From the NCBI GenBank assembly GCA_023055505.1, contig JALIRH010000003.1:62001-126000 (forward strand): a stretch of DNA of 64,000 bases, in the 5' to 3' direction. This DNA comes from Callipepla californica brunnescens. Taxonomy: Eukaryota; Chordata; Aves; Galliformes; Odontophoridae. How positions within the stretch are numbered: position 1 is the first letter of the stretch; each line of letters begins with the position of its first letter. Position numbers and translations under genes: made by a program. The notes beneath the pieces were generated by a model that had not been told where the DNA came from, made no database searches, and saw only the letters and a program-made list of their open reading frames with translations. Shown one piece after another: positions 1-11,965 of the stretch.

Positions 1-3000
1 GTATCTATTATTACAAGGCTGGATTATTCCGACTGCCTCTACATCTCAATATGAAGACAAGGCACAAATTCTGGGGAGTCCATAAATGGCTTCCTGCCTT
101 CTGTGTGGCTCAAACCATGGGGAAACTTCTGCTTCAGTATGTGTGCTGGCTTCAATGCCTGTTGCAGATGCTGGCTGAACGCTTTGGTTCCAGCTCTCCA
201 TGCAGGCACTGAATTAAACACCAAACACCCAATGGTGTGCACCCAGGTGACCATGGAGCCACTGTGAAATCACTGATCTATAGCAGCTCCAAAACTTCCT
301 CGTGCAAAGCAGTGGATCCTCAAAACAACTTCCTATCTGAGCTTAAAATCCGTTATGTATATCTAAACTCATCTGCCATTCAGAGCATAACAATTCTCCA
401 TCAGATCAGAGCAAATATCCACTTAACACTGTTTACTTCAGTCAGATCATGCCTTGATGAGAGGATAAGAACAAAGGATATAGCAACATTGCCTGAGGGT
501 ATTCTTTCTGCAGTGATCTGTAGTCCAGAGAATTCCAGAAACATGGGAATAACATTTAAGAATAAATATTAATAGCTCTAAACTGATTTTATTCCTGTAT
601 TTTTCTGGATGATTTTTATTTTTCTTAATTTCGAAATCTTGTAGCAAGTATTTCCATACCTTAAATGTACTTTATGTATTACAGCCCCCATTTATTATTT
701 ATTTAGTTTCAAATCTTCTACTTTGAGTTTCAGAGAGAAAGAAACACTGCTACAGTCACTTAAACTGTTTGCAGTTCTTAATACTTCAGTCATATTTCTT
801 TTCTCTGTTTGAAAAGGAAGTTCTACCTGTATGTTTATCTGTGTGTTTAGTTCTCTTCTCTGTACCTTCAGTAGTCCTTCTACAGTCTTTCAGCCTGGGA
901 TATCATTTATTCAGTGGCATGATCACCTCCGTTCTGTTTTCTAAATTCTCTCTTAATATTTCCCATCTCTCAGACTCCCTTTTTTTGAACTGTACCCAGT
1001 ATTACACTTCTTTTTCCACTGAACTATTTGCTGTAGCCCAAAGAGATTGTTTTAAGAGTTGTTAGCCAGCTTGTAGCTCACTGCTTTTTAAATAAAATTA
1101 GTTATTTTTCCTCAGCTTCCCCTTGATTTAAAAAGAACCTCCCCTCCATTTTATTTTCCAGTCACTAAATATCATAACATCCACACAGTCAAAACTTTCT
1201 TTTACTCCCTAAACACCTGAACTTTGTTGTTCAGTAAACACTGTCACATCAGAATTTCCCTTTTTTAATATCATACCTGCACATACTAACAGCATGGCAC
1301 TGAACTTAATTTAAACAGTGGCAGTACTGGATGAAATTATCTCATGGACAGTTTCTGGATAATCTCTACTGATCACATTCCTTAAACCACTAGATTGGTC
1401 TGAATTTTTAAAGAGTTGATCCAAAATTGAAACTCCATTTTTGAATTTGTTCATTCAGTGAAGCTTTTTGAACACATTGAATTATGAGGAAAGAATCCAG
1501 TTACTAAATTATATATGAATATACACTGATGTATATATGTATAATCTCTAATGTAAATATTTCTTACCCATAACATAGCTTTCAAATTAAGAATTGTTGT
1601 ATAAAAAATAGTATCAGACTTCTTATTTTTTCCATAATTCCTATGATTTATATATATATATATAAATTTTCTGTAATTTTCAAAGCTGAGAAACTTAACT
1701 CAAAATTTATAAGATTATAGTATTGTCTGAATAACCTGTATTCTACATTTCTAAAAATAGCTTTTACATTTGACAGACATGAAAACCTATGTACCATGCC
1801 TTCTTCTATGAAATGAAAAGGCAAGATGTTTGAATGAAGAGGATAGGATATCAAGAAAAAAAAAAAAGCATGGAAAACTTGAGAGCTGTGGGGAAACTTT
1901 AGGTAATCCAGAAGCACTATGTCTGTGATAATATTATTCATGTCTGTACAGTGTATCTTCCTGGAAACATTATTCTCTCAAGGAACAGGATGCTTCTGAT
2001 GATAAAATGGTAATCACAGAGCAATACTTTAATGGTTAACAGATCTGTGACTTGCTTTATCTTCAACTGCAAAGTGTTCCGTCTTTTATACTTGTCTGCA
2101 GACATGTCACTTTAATGACATCTTTAGACTTTGAAAACAAAATTACACAGCAGAAGGATGACACATAAGGAGCTGATCACAGAACAGTGGTTCAGTGAAG
2201 TCGGAATCACGTGATATACCAGAAGCTGACCTTATTTCTGGATGTTTTTAAATAATATGAATGGTTTAGCAATGAGTTTGAAGAAACAGATATATGCACA
2301 TTAAATTTATGTTTTTTTTTTCCTCTCTCTGTTCTTTATGTACTTACTGGATTCTTTCTTTTTAAGTGAAGTCCTGTGAACTGTATTTCAAAGTAAAAGT
2401 CTTTAAAATAAAATGTATAAGATACAGTTAAATTGTGTATTTGTGGAGTCCATAATGATGAAAACACTAATAGTTATGACTGCTAAAGTACTGAGTAAGA
2501 CATCTGAATTAAAAAAAACCCCAAAAAACGAACACTATTTATTTATGTATTCTAAGGAAAGGGAACCATTTGTCCTCCCATCAATTTATGACTTTGTAAT
2601 TACAACAACGAGCTGTAAGCATTATTTAGAAAATTCAGGGCCAAAGTTGAAACTACATCATAGAACCATCTTAAAATATTTTAAAGCTCACAGCTGTAGG
2701 AAGGAGCTTTTTCTCCTTTGAGCTATGCAGCAAACTTCTCTTACTTTAATAACATCAATACAGTGTGGGTGAGAGTGAAGTCTTTCTGCTTTCTGTTCTG
2801 CCTCTCCAGCTGGTTGTTATGGCTTATAGCTGCTTGGAACTTCAGATAAATATGATCTGTGCCACCAAAGCTTTTAGGTAGACTGTTTCTGCTCGCATTT
2901 TTATGATACCATAAATACCTAGTAGAGAAGAATGGTGAAAGAAGCAAGAAAAAAGAGTAAAATATCCTCCTTCCCAAACTGGGCCAGGATCAGCATGTTT

Positions 3001-4624
3001 AAAACTACTAAATGAAACGTATAAGAGTGCTACTTGGGAAAGCAGTTCTGTTCAGTATGTCCAGTTAATACTGTCCTTCCAAAACAAGTCTCATCAAGTT
3101 TCACAAAGGAAGATTTTTCTTTCGCCTCACACAGACCCAGTACCTGAAGTAGTAAATGCAATGTATGACCCCAGCTACCACCTGAACCCCTGAGATGTGT
3201 GTATTGCTGATGGGTATTTACTTCTCCTGGGCCCCAGCTATTTGAATTTGTCTGTTGCTGCTTAATGCACTAATGATGTTATGCTGTGGAATACCAATGC
3301 CAAAAATCATAAAACCATGACAGCTTCTAAGTAGGCGCATTAGAAATCCATGAAAAGAGAAACACTATTGGTGAGGGCAGTTCAAAGCGTGTGGATCTGC
3401 TGATGGAATTCCTGTTCTTGCCAGCCATGTGGAAGTGATAGAGAATTGCTCTGTGTGCTCCAAGGCTCTTAACAGCAAAAGAAAAGGACTCTTTGGAAAA
3501 TAAGATGGCTGAGCTGCAGCAACTGTGCAATAAAAACGTTGGACATAGACCTTTTCCTAAAGGTCTCAGTTCTGTGTAATTTTCATCTATATGTTTTTGA
3601 GGCTCAAGAGGCTGTATTTATATCTTATTGACATTACCTACAAAGTGCTCAGTTCTATCAGAAGAAACATTATCTATATGAAAGCATATTCATTTCATCC
3701 TTTGTACAACTTCTCAGAGGTACTGAAGAGTCTTTTGTATAATTGTGGCAACAACTTCAAAGCTTCCTCCTCATCCCTGGGGGTAGGTATTACACTCTTC
3801 ATGGTATCATGAGTTTCTTCATTTGCATTCTCTTGTAAAAAAACCCAAAACAACATACCCTTAAATAGCAGTCAAATGATTCTTTACAAATTCAGTTATA
3901 AACAGTAATATTCTATTTGTACTGCTTGATTGCAGTTTCTATTTGAGGACTTTAAATAACATCACAAACACTGATGAACTGGACTGAATATCATCCTTTT
4001 CAGTTAAGTGTTGCTAGAGCTGATTTTTCTAGGAGGGGCAGGAAATCTATAAGTTTCCTACCAAAATAGCCACATTGATTCAGCTGATGACCAAGCCTGA
4101 AAGGCAACCAACCCCATCCAACCACACTCAACCCCAAATTAGATGTGGATGTTACTGAGAATTTATCACTGAGAAAACTGAGAAAGTGATGTCATGTCAC
4201 ACCAAAATTGCTGCAAGAGTACCTGGTAACTCTGACTGTGAATTGCATATTTCAGCCACATAAAGATCCTTCCATTGTCCTGTATTTCTGTGAAATAATA
4301 GGAACATGTAATAATATTGAAATTATTCAGAGAAACAATCACTATCTTGGAAAGGCTGATATTGCCCTAAATTAATATAAGGAGATATGTCTCTCAGCAG
4401 AGAAGTGCAATGTCACATACTTCTGACCTCCACAATTACTAACATCAGGCGCAGTATGGGTCCTACAGTTACAGCTCCATGTACTCTATGTCTCACTGGC
4501 CATCAGGTCACTGCCAGGTTACTGCAGAGAACTGTTAATGAAAAACATCATGGGTAAATGACAGATAAATAAAATTTGCGTGTTCTATTGAAAAGGTGGG
4601 AAAAAACCACTGTATGGGAATTGT
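1..4624. other. AT-rich stretch, no recognised gene
   Basis: I see no recognisable gene, RNA gene or interspersed repeat here. The open frames are all short (about 110 codons at most) and unlike any family I know. A short (TA)n tract lies at about 1648-1665, with small A and T runs elsewhere. Old decayed repeats could be present but cannot be seen by eye. Confidence 0.6.
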
Positions 4625-4830
4625 TGAATCACTGCCTGAACCACTGAAGTACTGAGTCAGCCACAGGAGCATAGGTGAAGGGGTGGAGTCTTGCCCCACC
4701 TCTCCCAGACCCCATTTAAAGACTAACCAGCACTGGGGAAGGTTTGCTTGTTGGAGATCCTTACTGTGTGGAGTTCCAGGCAAGCCTTGACCTTTGGTGA
4801 CAGGTGAGCCCTTGCTAATTTATCAGGTGT
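4625..4830 (+). repeat. LTR- or promoter-like repeat segment, copy A
   Basis: This segment resembles 51245-51420. Both carry, in the same order, a C-rich stretch with CCCAGACC, then CATTTAAA or CACTTAAC, a G-rich CAGTGGG/CAGCACTGGGG block, a GGAGATCC or AGAGATCT block, and a donor-like GT (CAGGTGAG at 4802-4809 here). That order looks like the promoter and leader part of a transposable element, perhaps the LTR of an old avian endogenous retrovirus. The assignment is inference. I see no paired LTR, primer-binding site or viral gene nearby. Confidence 0.35.
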
Positions 4831-7107
4831 CTTTTAATAATCAAGATAATCCATCCAAATATATGCTGGCCATCTTCATTTTATTGTGTGGGTACTATTT
4901 ATTCAGGGTACCCACCCTACACCTGCTAACTTGAATTATCTGGAAGCTAGTGTCTAAGTTAGCCTACCTAGCTGGGTCCTCAGTGACAGCCTCTGATGTT
5001 TGCTTCTGTTTAAGCAGCCTGTGGAAGTGTCTTGGATATTTGTTCCTGCTTCCTGTACGTATAGGCTTATATGTGGAAAGAGTCAAGTGGATTTTTTTGG
5101 AGACTCAGACAAGACTTCCTCATTTTGGAGTTATTCTATACTTCATTTAAAGAAAAACAAAAAAAATTCTGAAGAAATGTGAGATTTATGGTCTCTATTA
5201 ATGTGGGAAATTCTGTCACACACTTGTACCAGAGTTCATTGTGAAATCTTTACTGTCAGTGACCAAATAATCCTTTACAATATTTCACTTTTTAGTTTGC
5301 AGTGATTGTTCCCTTTGTTCATTTTCTTTAGTGAACAAATTGACTTCATACATTTACCACTATTGCTTTGTCAGAAGCTGTGATGCAGAGCATAGGCAGA
5401 AGAATTCTGTGCTCCAGTTGATCTGACTTAATCAGAACAGGCAAGAAGAAATACCTGACTAAAGGAAACAGATTGTCAGAAGTGTTCAAGACACAGGAAT
5501 ATCCATCAGTTTGAGCTGATACTCAAACATGGGGCACAGCATGTGCAACTCTTCTGAAAATCTGGCATTTCTGTGTTTATTTCTACCTATCATAGGTTCT
5601 AAATTACGCTCTTGCTTTTTATGTTATCTTGCTTTACAGCTGCTTTTTCTTTAAGATGCTTTAAAATAGCTTTTGAATAATCTTATTACCAGCCTGGTAT
5701 AACACTACCTCATCCAGAGCACTGTCTCTGCTTGAAATTCTTCAGTACTCTAGAAATGTAAGTACTAATATTAAAATTTAAGGACTTAAATTTTTATTCT
5801 TGAGGCATGCCAACTTTCCTACTCAGTATGGTTGTTTAGGTAGAGAAAGATGAAAGCATTTTCTACAAAGCACTTCAAATAGTAGGTGTTGCTCAGACAC
5901 TGTGGTAGTTGTCATATCCTGCCTTATATTCATAAAGGATTTTTACCTCTTTTAACTTGAATTACTAGTTACATTTGTTTTGTCCCTCTGTGAAGAAAAT
6001 AGTAACTCTGGCATCATACTTCAACTGGGAAACTCAGTGCTTAAATGGATTGTTATTTTTCTTCATACCGACTTAGGTACTTTAGGTCAAAATGAATATG
6101 GGAATATTCAGCAAATATGGGACAAGCACATGCCCAGAAAGCTAATGAAGTCTATTCTCAGATTTGCAAGCTATTATCCTCAATTTGCATTTGACTATGA
6201 TAATACAGTTCCAACTATATCAGTGCCTGTCAAGCCATCTTCTTCACAGTTGATAAAACACTAGCTCCTTGTTAAACATACAGTTAATATATCCTGGATA
6301 ATAAGGATTTTTTGTCTGCTTTACTAACATGTCCCATCAATGCTTTTCATGGCTGTTTAGCTTGACTAATGACTTCCAAATGACCACAGAAGACAGAAGT
6401 CTTCCTGGGTGTTGCAAAGTGTGGGGGATTAATTTCAAAAAAGCCTGTCTGAATTGCATTAATGTAACTGTTAGACCTATGTATGTCCCTGGGGCAAAAT
6501 GTAGTCCAACAAATGGTAGTAACAATAAACAGGATTTAAGATTGCAATTTTTTTTTTTTCTGAAATGAAGTACTGTTAATTTACTTTTTGTTTTATTTCT
6601 AAATTCAGTAGTGGAAATTTTGGTTTGGTACTTTTTTCTTTCCAGTGCTTCCTGAGAAGGGGCGCTTTGCAATGTATTTGGTTCTTGCATGCATATATCA
6701 CAAGCTCTGTTGAGAGCAGTGTTTTCATTTACTTGTCTACGGTCACTTTTATTCTGATGTTTAAACTCTGATTTAATTATTTTTGCATTTAATTCTATTT
6801 GACTATAGAGGAAAGGCAGCCTGAAGGAAGAAGTACTATTAGTGTACCTATCTTGCACAGAAAGCAAAAAAAACTGTGATTCTAGTGCATGGCCCCAGAA
6901 GTATGTAACATTAAAGCTCAACATCGTCAGTATTAGCTGGCAAGGTATCCTGCGGTTTGATTGCAATTGTTTGCAGACAAGCTAGGAATGAGAAAAGGCA
7001 TGTTATGGAGATCTTTGTTATAGCAGATGAAGTTTCAGATGATGTATATGTATGGTTAAAGCACTGAAAATGCAACATAGGAATTTTCTATACCTACATT
7101 ATAACAT
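4831..7107. other. No recognised gene; one long minus-strand open frame
   Basis: No gene family is recognisable. The longest open frame of the window, 209 codons on the minus strand, is at 6337-6966 and has no domain I know. A plus-strand open frame at 5980-6264 ends in a protein-looking stretch before a stop at 6262-6264, but it is also unrecognised. Both are treated as uncertain and discussed in the findings. Confidence 0.5.
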
Positions 7108-7460
7108 AGTATCATAGAATCAGCAAGGTTGGAAAAGACCTTTAAGATCATCCAGTCCAACCATTCACCTTTCACCAATATTTCCTACTAAACCATGTCC
7201 CTCAGTACAGCATCTAAACATTTCTTGAACACCTCCAGGTGTTCCAGGCTCCACCACCTCCCTGGGCAGCCCATTCCAGTGCCTGACAATTCTCTTGGAG
7301 AAGTAGTATTTCCTAACACCCAACCTGAATCTCCCCTTGAGATTCTTTATGCATTCCCTCTAGTTCTATTGCTAATTACATGGGGGAAGAGGCATTCCCC
7401 CACATCAGTATGGCCTCCCTTGTAGAAAGTGATAAGGTCACCCCTGAGCCTCTTCCAGAA
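7108..7460 (-). mobile_element. CR1 LINE fragment, 3' part
   Basis: Read on the plus strand, it begins with the complement of the CR1 tail (ATCATAGAATCA) followed by GGTTGGAAAAGACCTTTAAG and ATCCAGTCCAACCATTCACC. The antisense of the CR1 3' region follows, including CCTGGGCAGCCCATTCCAGTGCCTG. The element therefore lies on the minus strand, with its 3' end at the low coordinate. CR1 is the dominant non-LTR retrotransposon of birds, and its copies are usually cut short at the 5' end, as here. It carries no intact reading frame. Confidence 0.93.
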
Positions 7461-10400
7461 TATAGTGCAATAATGAGATTTTCTTTTTCCCGTTTAGTAT
7501 ACCTGAGCTTCAGTAATTTTTTTTTGTTAACTATATACTCCTAGAATACCAGGCCTAAAAGATACTGATATTTAAGTATGAGAGTGAAAAATTGATGCAT
7601 TGTTATGCACTTTTCACTTAAATCTGGTTACTTTGGACTTCCTTATTAAGGCTACATTCTTAATGTCAAGTTCTCAGAATTAAATATAGATTAATTTTGT
7701 CAATTGTGATGTTGACAAATTTAATTGACCGTAATTGTCAAAATTGCTGGTCATTAATTTATTCTCAGATTTTCTGTGTGAAAATAAAAACCTGCAAAAG
7801 TGCCATTGTCAATTATGGTCCATTTGAAGTGACCTAATTAGCATTGTGTGATGAACCAACACATGGAAAAGCAAATGGGGGGACATAGTAGGGAGGTAAT
7901 TGAATGTGACATGAGCACTAACACTGACTTTATACCATTTGAGTAATTAAAATACTATGCAATGGGAAGGGTTTAATTTTGTGTTTTTTATTTGCTAGAG
8001 CAGGTTCGAAGTGTATTATACTTGGAAAAAAATAACTGACAGTATTAATCATAATACTGAAATGGAAAAGGTACCCTGCTGTCACTTGGCAGTGGGTAAT
8101 CTGGTGCATATTCTTCATCATTCTGAATGGCTTCCTTATTTTGCAGTTGATCACAGTGCTGCATAATATCATCAGTTTTCCAGTAGTTTCTGGAAAGAGG
8201 ATGGATGCCGACCCATTTTGCACAAGTGAGTAGACATCAAGAGAGCATGAAAGCTAAAAGTCATGTCATTCTAACACATCATCTTGTCATTAATGCCATG
8301 ATCCTTGTGATTTTATGCTAATAGACAAATGTAAGTTCTCAAAAAAATCTTGTTTATCATTAAGTCTTGGAGCATGGTCACTGAACGCACTGGGCAGTCT
8401 TCTTGTTCTGTGAGCTGATTCAAGAATGGGTTAGCTCCTGGATCAGAATCTGAGAACCAGTACTCTGTTCTGTTAAATGCATATAAATCTCCCTGGAATT
8501 GTATTTGTAAAGTGCAAAGAGACAATCACTCTTGTAGGCATTACCTCTTGTCAATCTCATGTATATCTGATAAATTTGGTGTTTTCTTTATTGCCAGTAT
8601 CTGCTGCTGGGTGAACAATGGATGGGTACTGCTCTTGGCATGAGCTGCTTATAAAATGTATTTCAGACACTGACTGTTAAAACTATATTTTTTTGTTTGT
8701 ACCAGAGGAAGGTAAAGCAGTGATATTTTTCTAGGGAACGGTTTATGTAAAGTCAGGAGCATAGGGGAACTAAAAGTTACGAGACTGAAGAGGAGGTGGA
8801 GAAGAAGCCAGGAAAGGAGAAAGAAAGCAAAAAGTCTTTATAAAAGCCCTTCTGCTAAAAGAAAAATAAAATTCTGGAGTATATTAGTAATGTTTGTATT
8901 AAGGCAGACAAAATTCCTTTTCAATATAAATAGTCACAGCAAATATAACTGTTTTCCTTTGGTAATGATGAACTTGCATCTGTATGTTTGAGACTTGGTA
9001 TGCATATATGGCATCAGTTAAAAGGATCCATGAACTTGTGGACTTGCATAATTTGATGTACAAAGTCACTGTGGATTTCTTCTTTTTGCATCTCCATCTC
9101 TGCTACAGATTTTGGAGACTGAACTGTTTCTTCCACCTAACACACATAGTTGTCATATCTCTGATACTACAAAGCCAGGATCATTTATTCTGCAAAAGGT
9201 TTTTCAGATAATTAATTATAACATCAAGTGGGGTGGTGCTCAAAATAGAATGAATGAGAAATAATGAGGAAAATGAATCCAATAATTATTTAAAGTAGTG
9301 GGTGTTAGCTTCTCCTCTGATCCTATGGTGGCAGTAGCCACGAGTAGCTTCAAAGTAACAATGCGCATCCAGACATTGAGGACATTTTTATTCTCCTATT
9401 CATGTTTTACTGCACTACAAAAATCCAGTAGGTTTGGTCTGTTTTTCAATTACACTAGCCTCTTACAAGTAGTGTAGGGCTCTCTGTACTGGTCAACAAA
9501 AGACAATGATTAAATTCTAAAAAAGCATTAGATGAAACTGCTACTACAATAGGCATCAGTAATCAGAGGCATAATCACTTTCTGCTGGGAATCTGTAGCT
9601 GTAAAATGAACAGAAATACACATTCAGCTTTGAAGTCCATTTTCATGCAAGGATCAAATAGCTTTGTCAGATTTATTCCTCATAGTTTTGAAATGTAAAT
9701 GTAAACCAATTCAGTGCAAGAAACTGTTTACTGCATCTCTGTGGAGCAGGCTTGTGTTCAGAAAAAGTATACCTGACAAAATCATTTCTGTGTAATCATC
9801 AGAATTTTAGGGATGCACATTTTTTAATAAGGAGAAAGAGACACAAAGATGATTGGTTTGTAGTTATTAGGTAGGATGACATTGCACTGCTGTTTCCAGG
9901 GCTTGCAGCACAGTAGTACGTGTTTGATTTGTTGACTTCTGATGGAACTTGACTCACTGACCAGAAGGTGAATTATGAATTTGTAAGTTAATGTCCTGGC
10001 AGCCTGTGGATTGTTAAACCATGCACCCCTACACATCTCTCATCTCCCAGGCTTGAATGTATGTCTTTTCCAGCATAGTCCATCATACACAGCATGTTTC
10101 AGTAGCTTTCGTGAAGCCAAATTGTGAGACAAAATTGTGGTGGAGAAACAGAAAAGCTGTAACATTTCAGGGAAACCTAGTTAATTGAAATCAGTGGGAA
10201 AAGAGTTCAGTTCGGAGATTTTAAAGGGTTTTTTTCCCTTAAAATTCCTAAATGTCCACGTTTTCATTTTTAGACAGTATTTCATGATATTTTTATCTGT
10301 GAAAATAATGACTTGGGATTTTTTAATGCTGAAATTGGGAAATTCTTTTCTGATTCATAAGAAGTTTTGTGGTGTCATTAAAAGGACAGTTGCAGTGTCA

Positions 10401-11747
10401 AGTAATATTTTTGTCTGTGTATGTCTAGCAACAAAATACAGGTACATAAGACATTTTAATATAAACTAAATTGCAAATGCGTTTACAGCTACACAACAGT
10501 GTAGCAGGAGATGAAGAATGCTTGGTGGTGGAGTGGGAATACCAATAAGGAATTTAGACACCTAAATGGCAGTTGTTCCTGACATCTTATTTATATTATA
10601 TCCCTTTATATCACAGAGATATCATAAACCTCCTTAATAATCAAAAAGAATTTCCTGCTCATCCATCTTAATAAAAATCCCCTCCTCCCCAGGAGTCCAA
10701 GACTGGACTTGCTTTCAGGTGTCTTTCTTGGTAAAATTTTTATGTGTTCTGAATAATATGAACACGAAAATGACTGTGAAGTGTTGAAAGGATTAGTAAA
10801 ATGCTATTAACTTCTTACCAAATAAACTCAATTGCAAACAATTTTAGAGCAGGTAAACGTTCATGGATTTGTTTTCAGTTGCTATTTAAAACATCATTGT
10901 CCTGAACAGCAAAGTGTAGAATGGCCAAGATATCACTTTTGAAGTGATAGTGCAACTTCAGGAAGCTTGTGCAATATGCTCTTAGATCTAGATTTTCAAT
11001 AAATGATGACTCTGCTAATGATAAAGTAAACCAAGGACTTTGCCCTCTTATACTTACGATTAAGCTGCACTGTTGTGCAATCAAAACATTTTTAGTCAAT
11101 TTTAGACTCTTGTTTCAACCAGGTGAAGATGTAGTCCTGAATTTATTCAAACCATTCTTGCCTAACAAAAATCAGCATGAAAACTTTGAAAATAATGAGT
11201 AGAAAAGAATACCAATTGCTTTCATTCCATGTTTTCAGATGATAAAAACTAACTGCGATAGGAGTTCTAGATACTAATATAATATAAATAGAAAGATGGA
11301 CTAGATAAAACCAGCTGAACACTAGTCTGTCCTCAAGACCTAACAGGGAAGTAATAACATGCTTTTGAATGTGTAGCAATGACTTTTGGCAGATATGCCG
11401 TATACAATTCCATAACACAGAAAACCATTGAATTTGATTGACTATTTAATCAATTTCTGAAAAAGCATCACTAAGGGGATGCTTATATTATTAATAGTAT
11501 TCTTTTTTTTTTAGGCAGAATGACACAGTGTTGTCAAAATACTAGTTGCTGCAGTGCTGATCACTACATAGCTTATTCTGTCCAGATGCAGAAGGTATTT
11601 TAAAAGTAAAAATATTGCTGATATTTGCTGCCGACATCCTTTTCCCAAATAGGTATTTTGATTTGATTGTGTTAATTCTGTTATGTCCTAAGCAAAAGTA
11701 TCTTAAATACTATGGGACACAGTACTTGCAAAAAGTCACTGGGGTTT

Positions 11748-11749
<2 letters not shown>
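7461..11749. other. AT-rich stretch, no recognised gene
   Basis: I see no gene or named repeat. A cluster of inverted TTGTCAA/TTGACAA motifs lies at about 7690-7757. The remaining open frames are short and AT-biased. Confidence 0.55.
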
Positions 11750-11788
<39 letters not shown>

Positions 11789-11965
11789 TAATAATATAAT
11801 GAAAATAAAATACATAAAATAAACATGTACTTTTACTTTTTATTTATTAACTTTTTAAATTTTATTTATTATTATTATTAATTTTTTAAAATTTTATTAA
11901 CTTTTTTATTTACTTTTTTATTTATTAATATTTCCTTAGTTGTTATTATATATTTGTAACTACTC
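11750..11965. repeat. 36-base A tract with AT-rich low-complexity flank
   Basis: An uninterrupted run of A fills 11750-11785. After it come about 180 bases made almost only of A and T, first A-rich, then T-rich with TTTATT and ATT reiterations. A long A tract can mark the tail of a retrocopy, but no recognisable source sequence lies upstream. Low-complexity expansion is equally likely. Confidence 0.85.
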
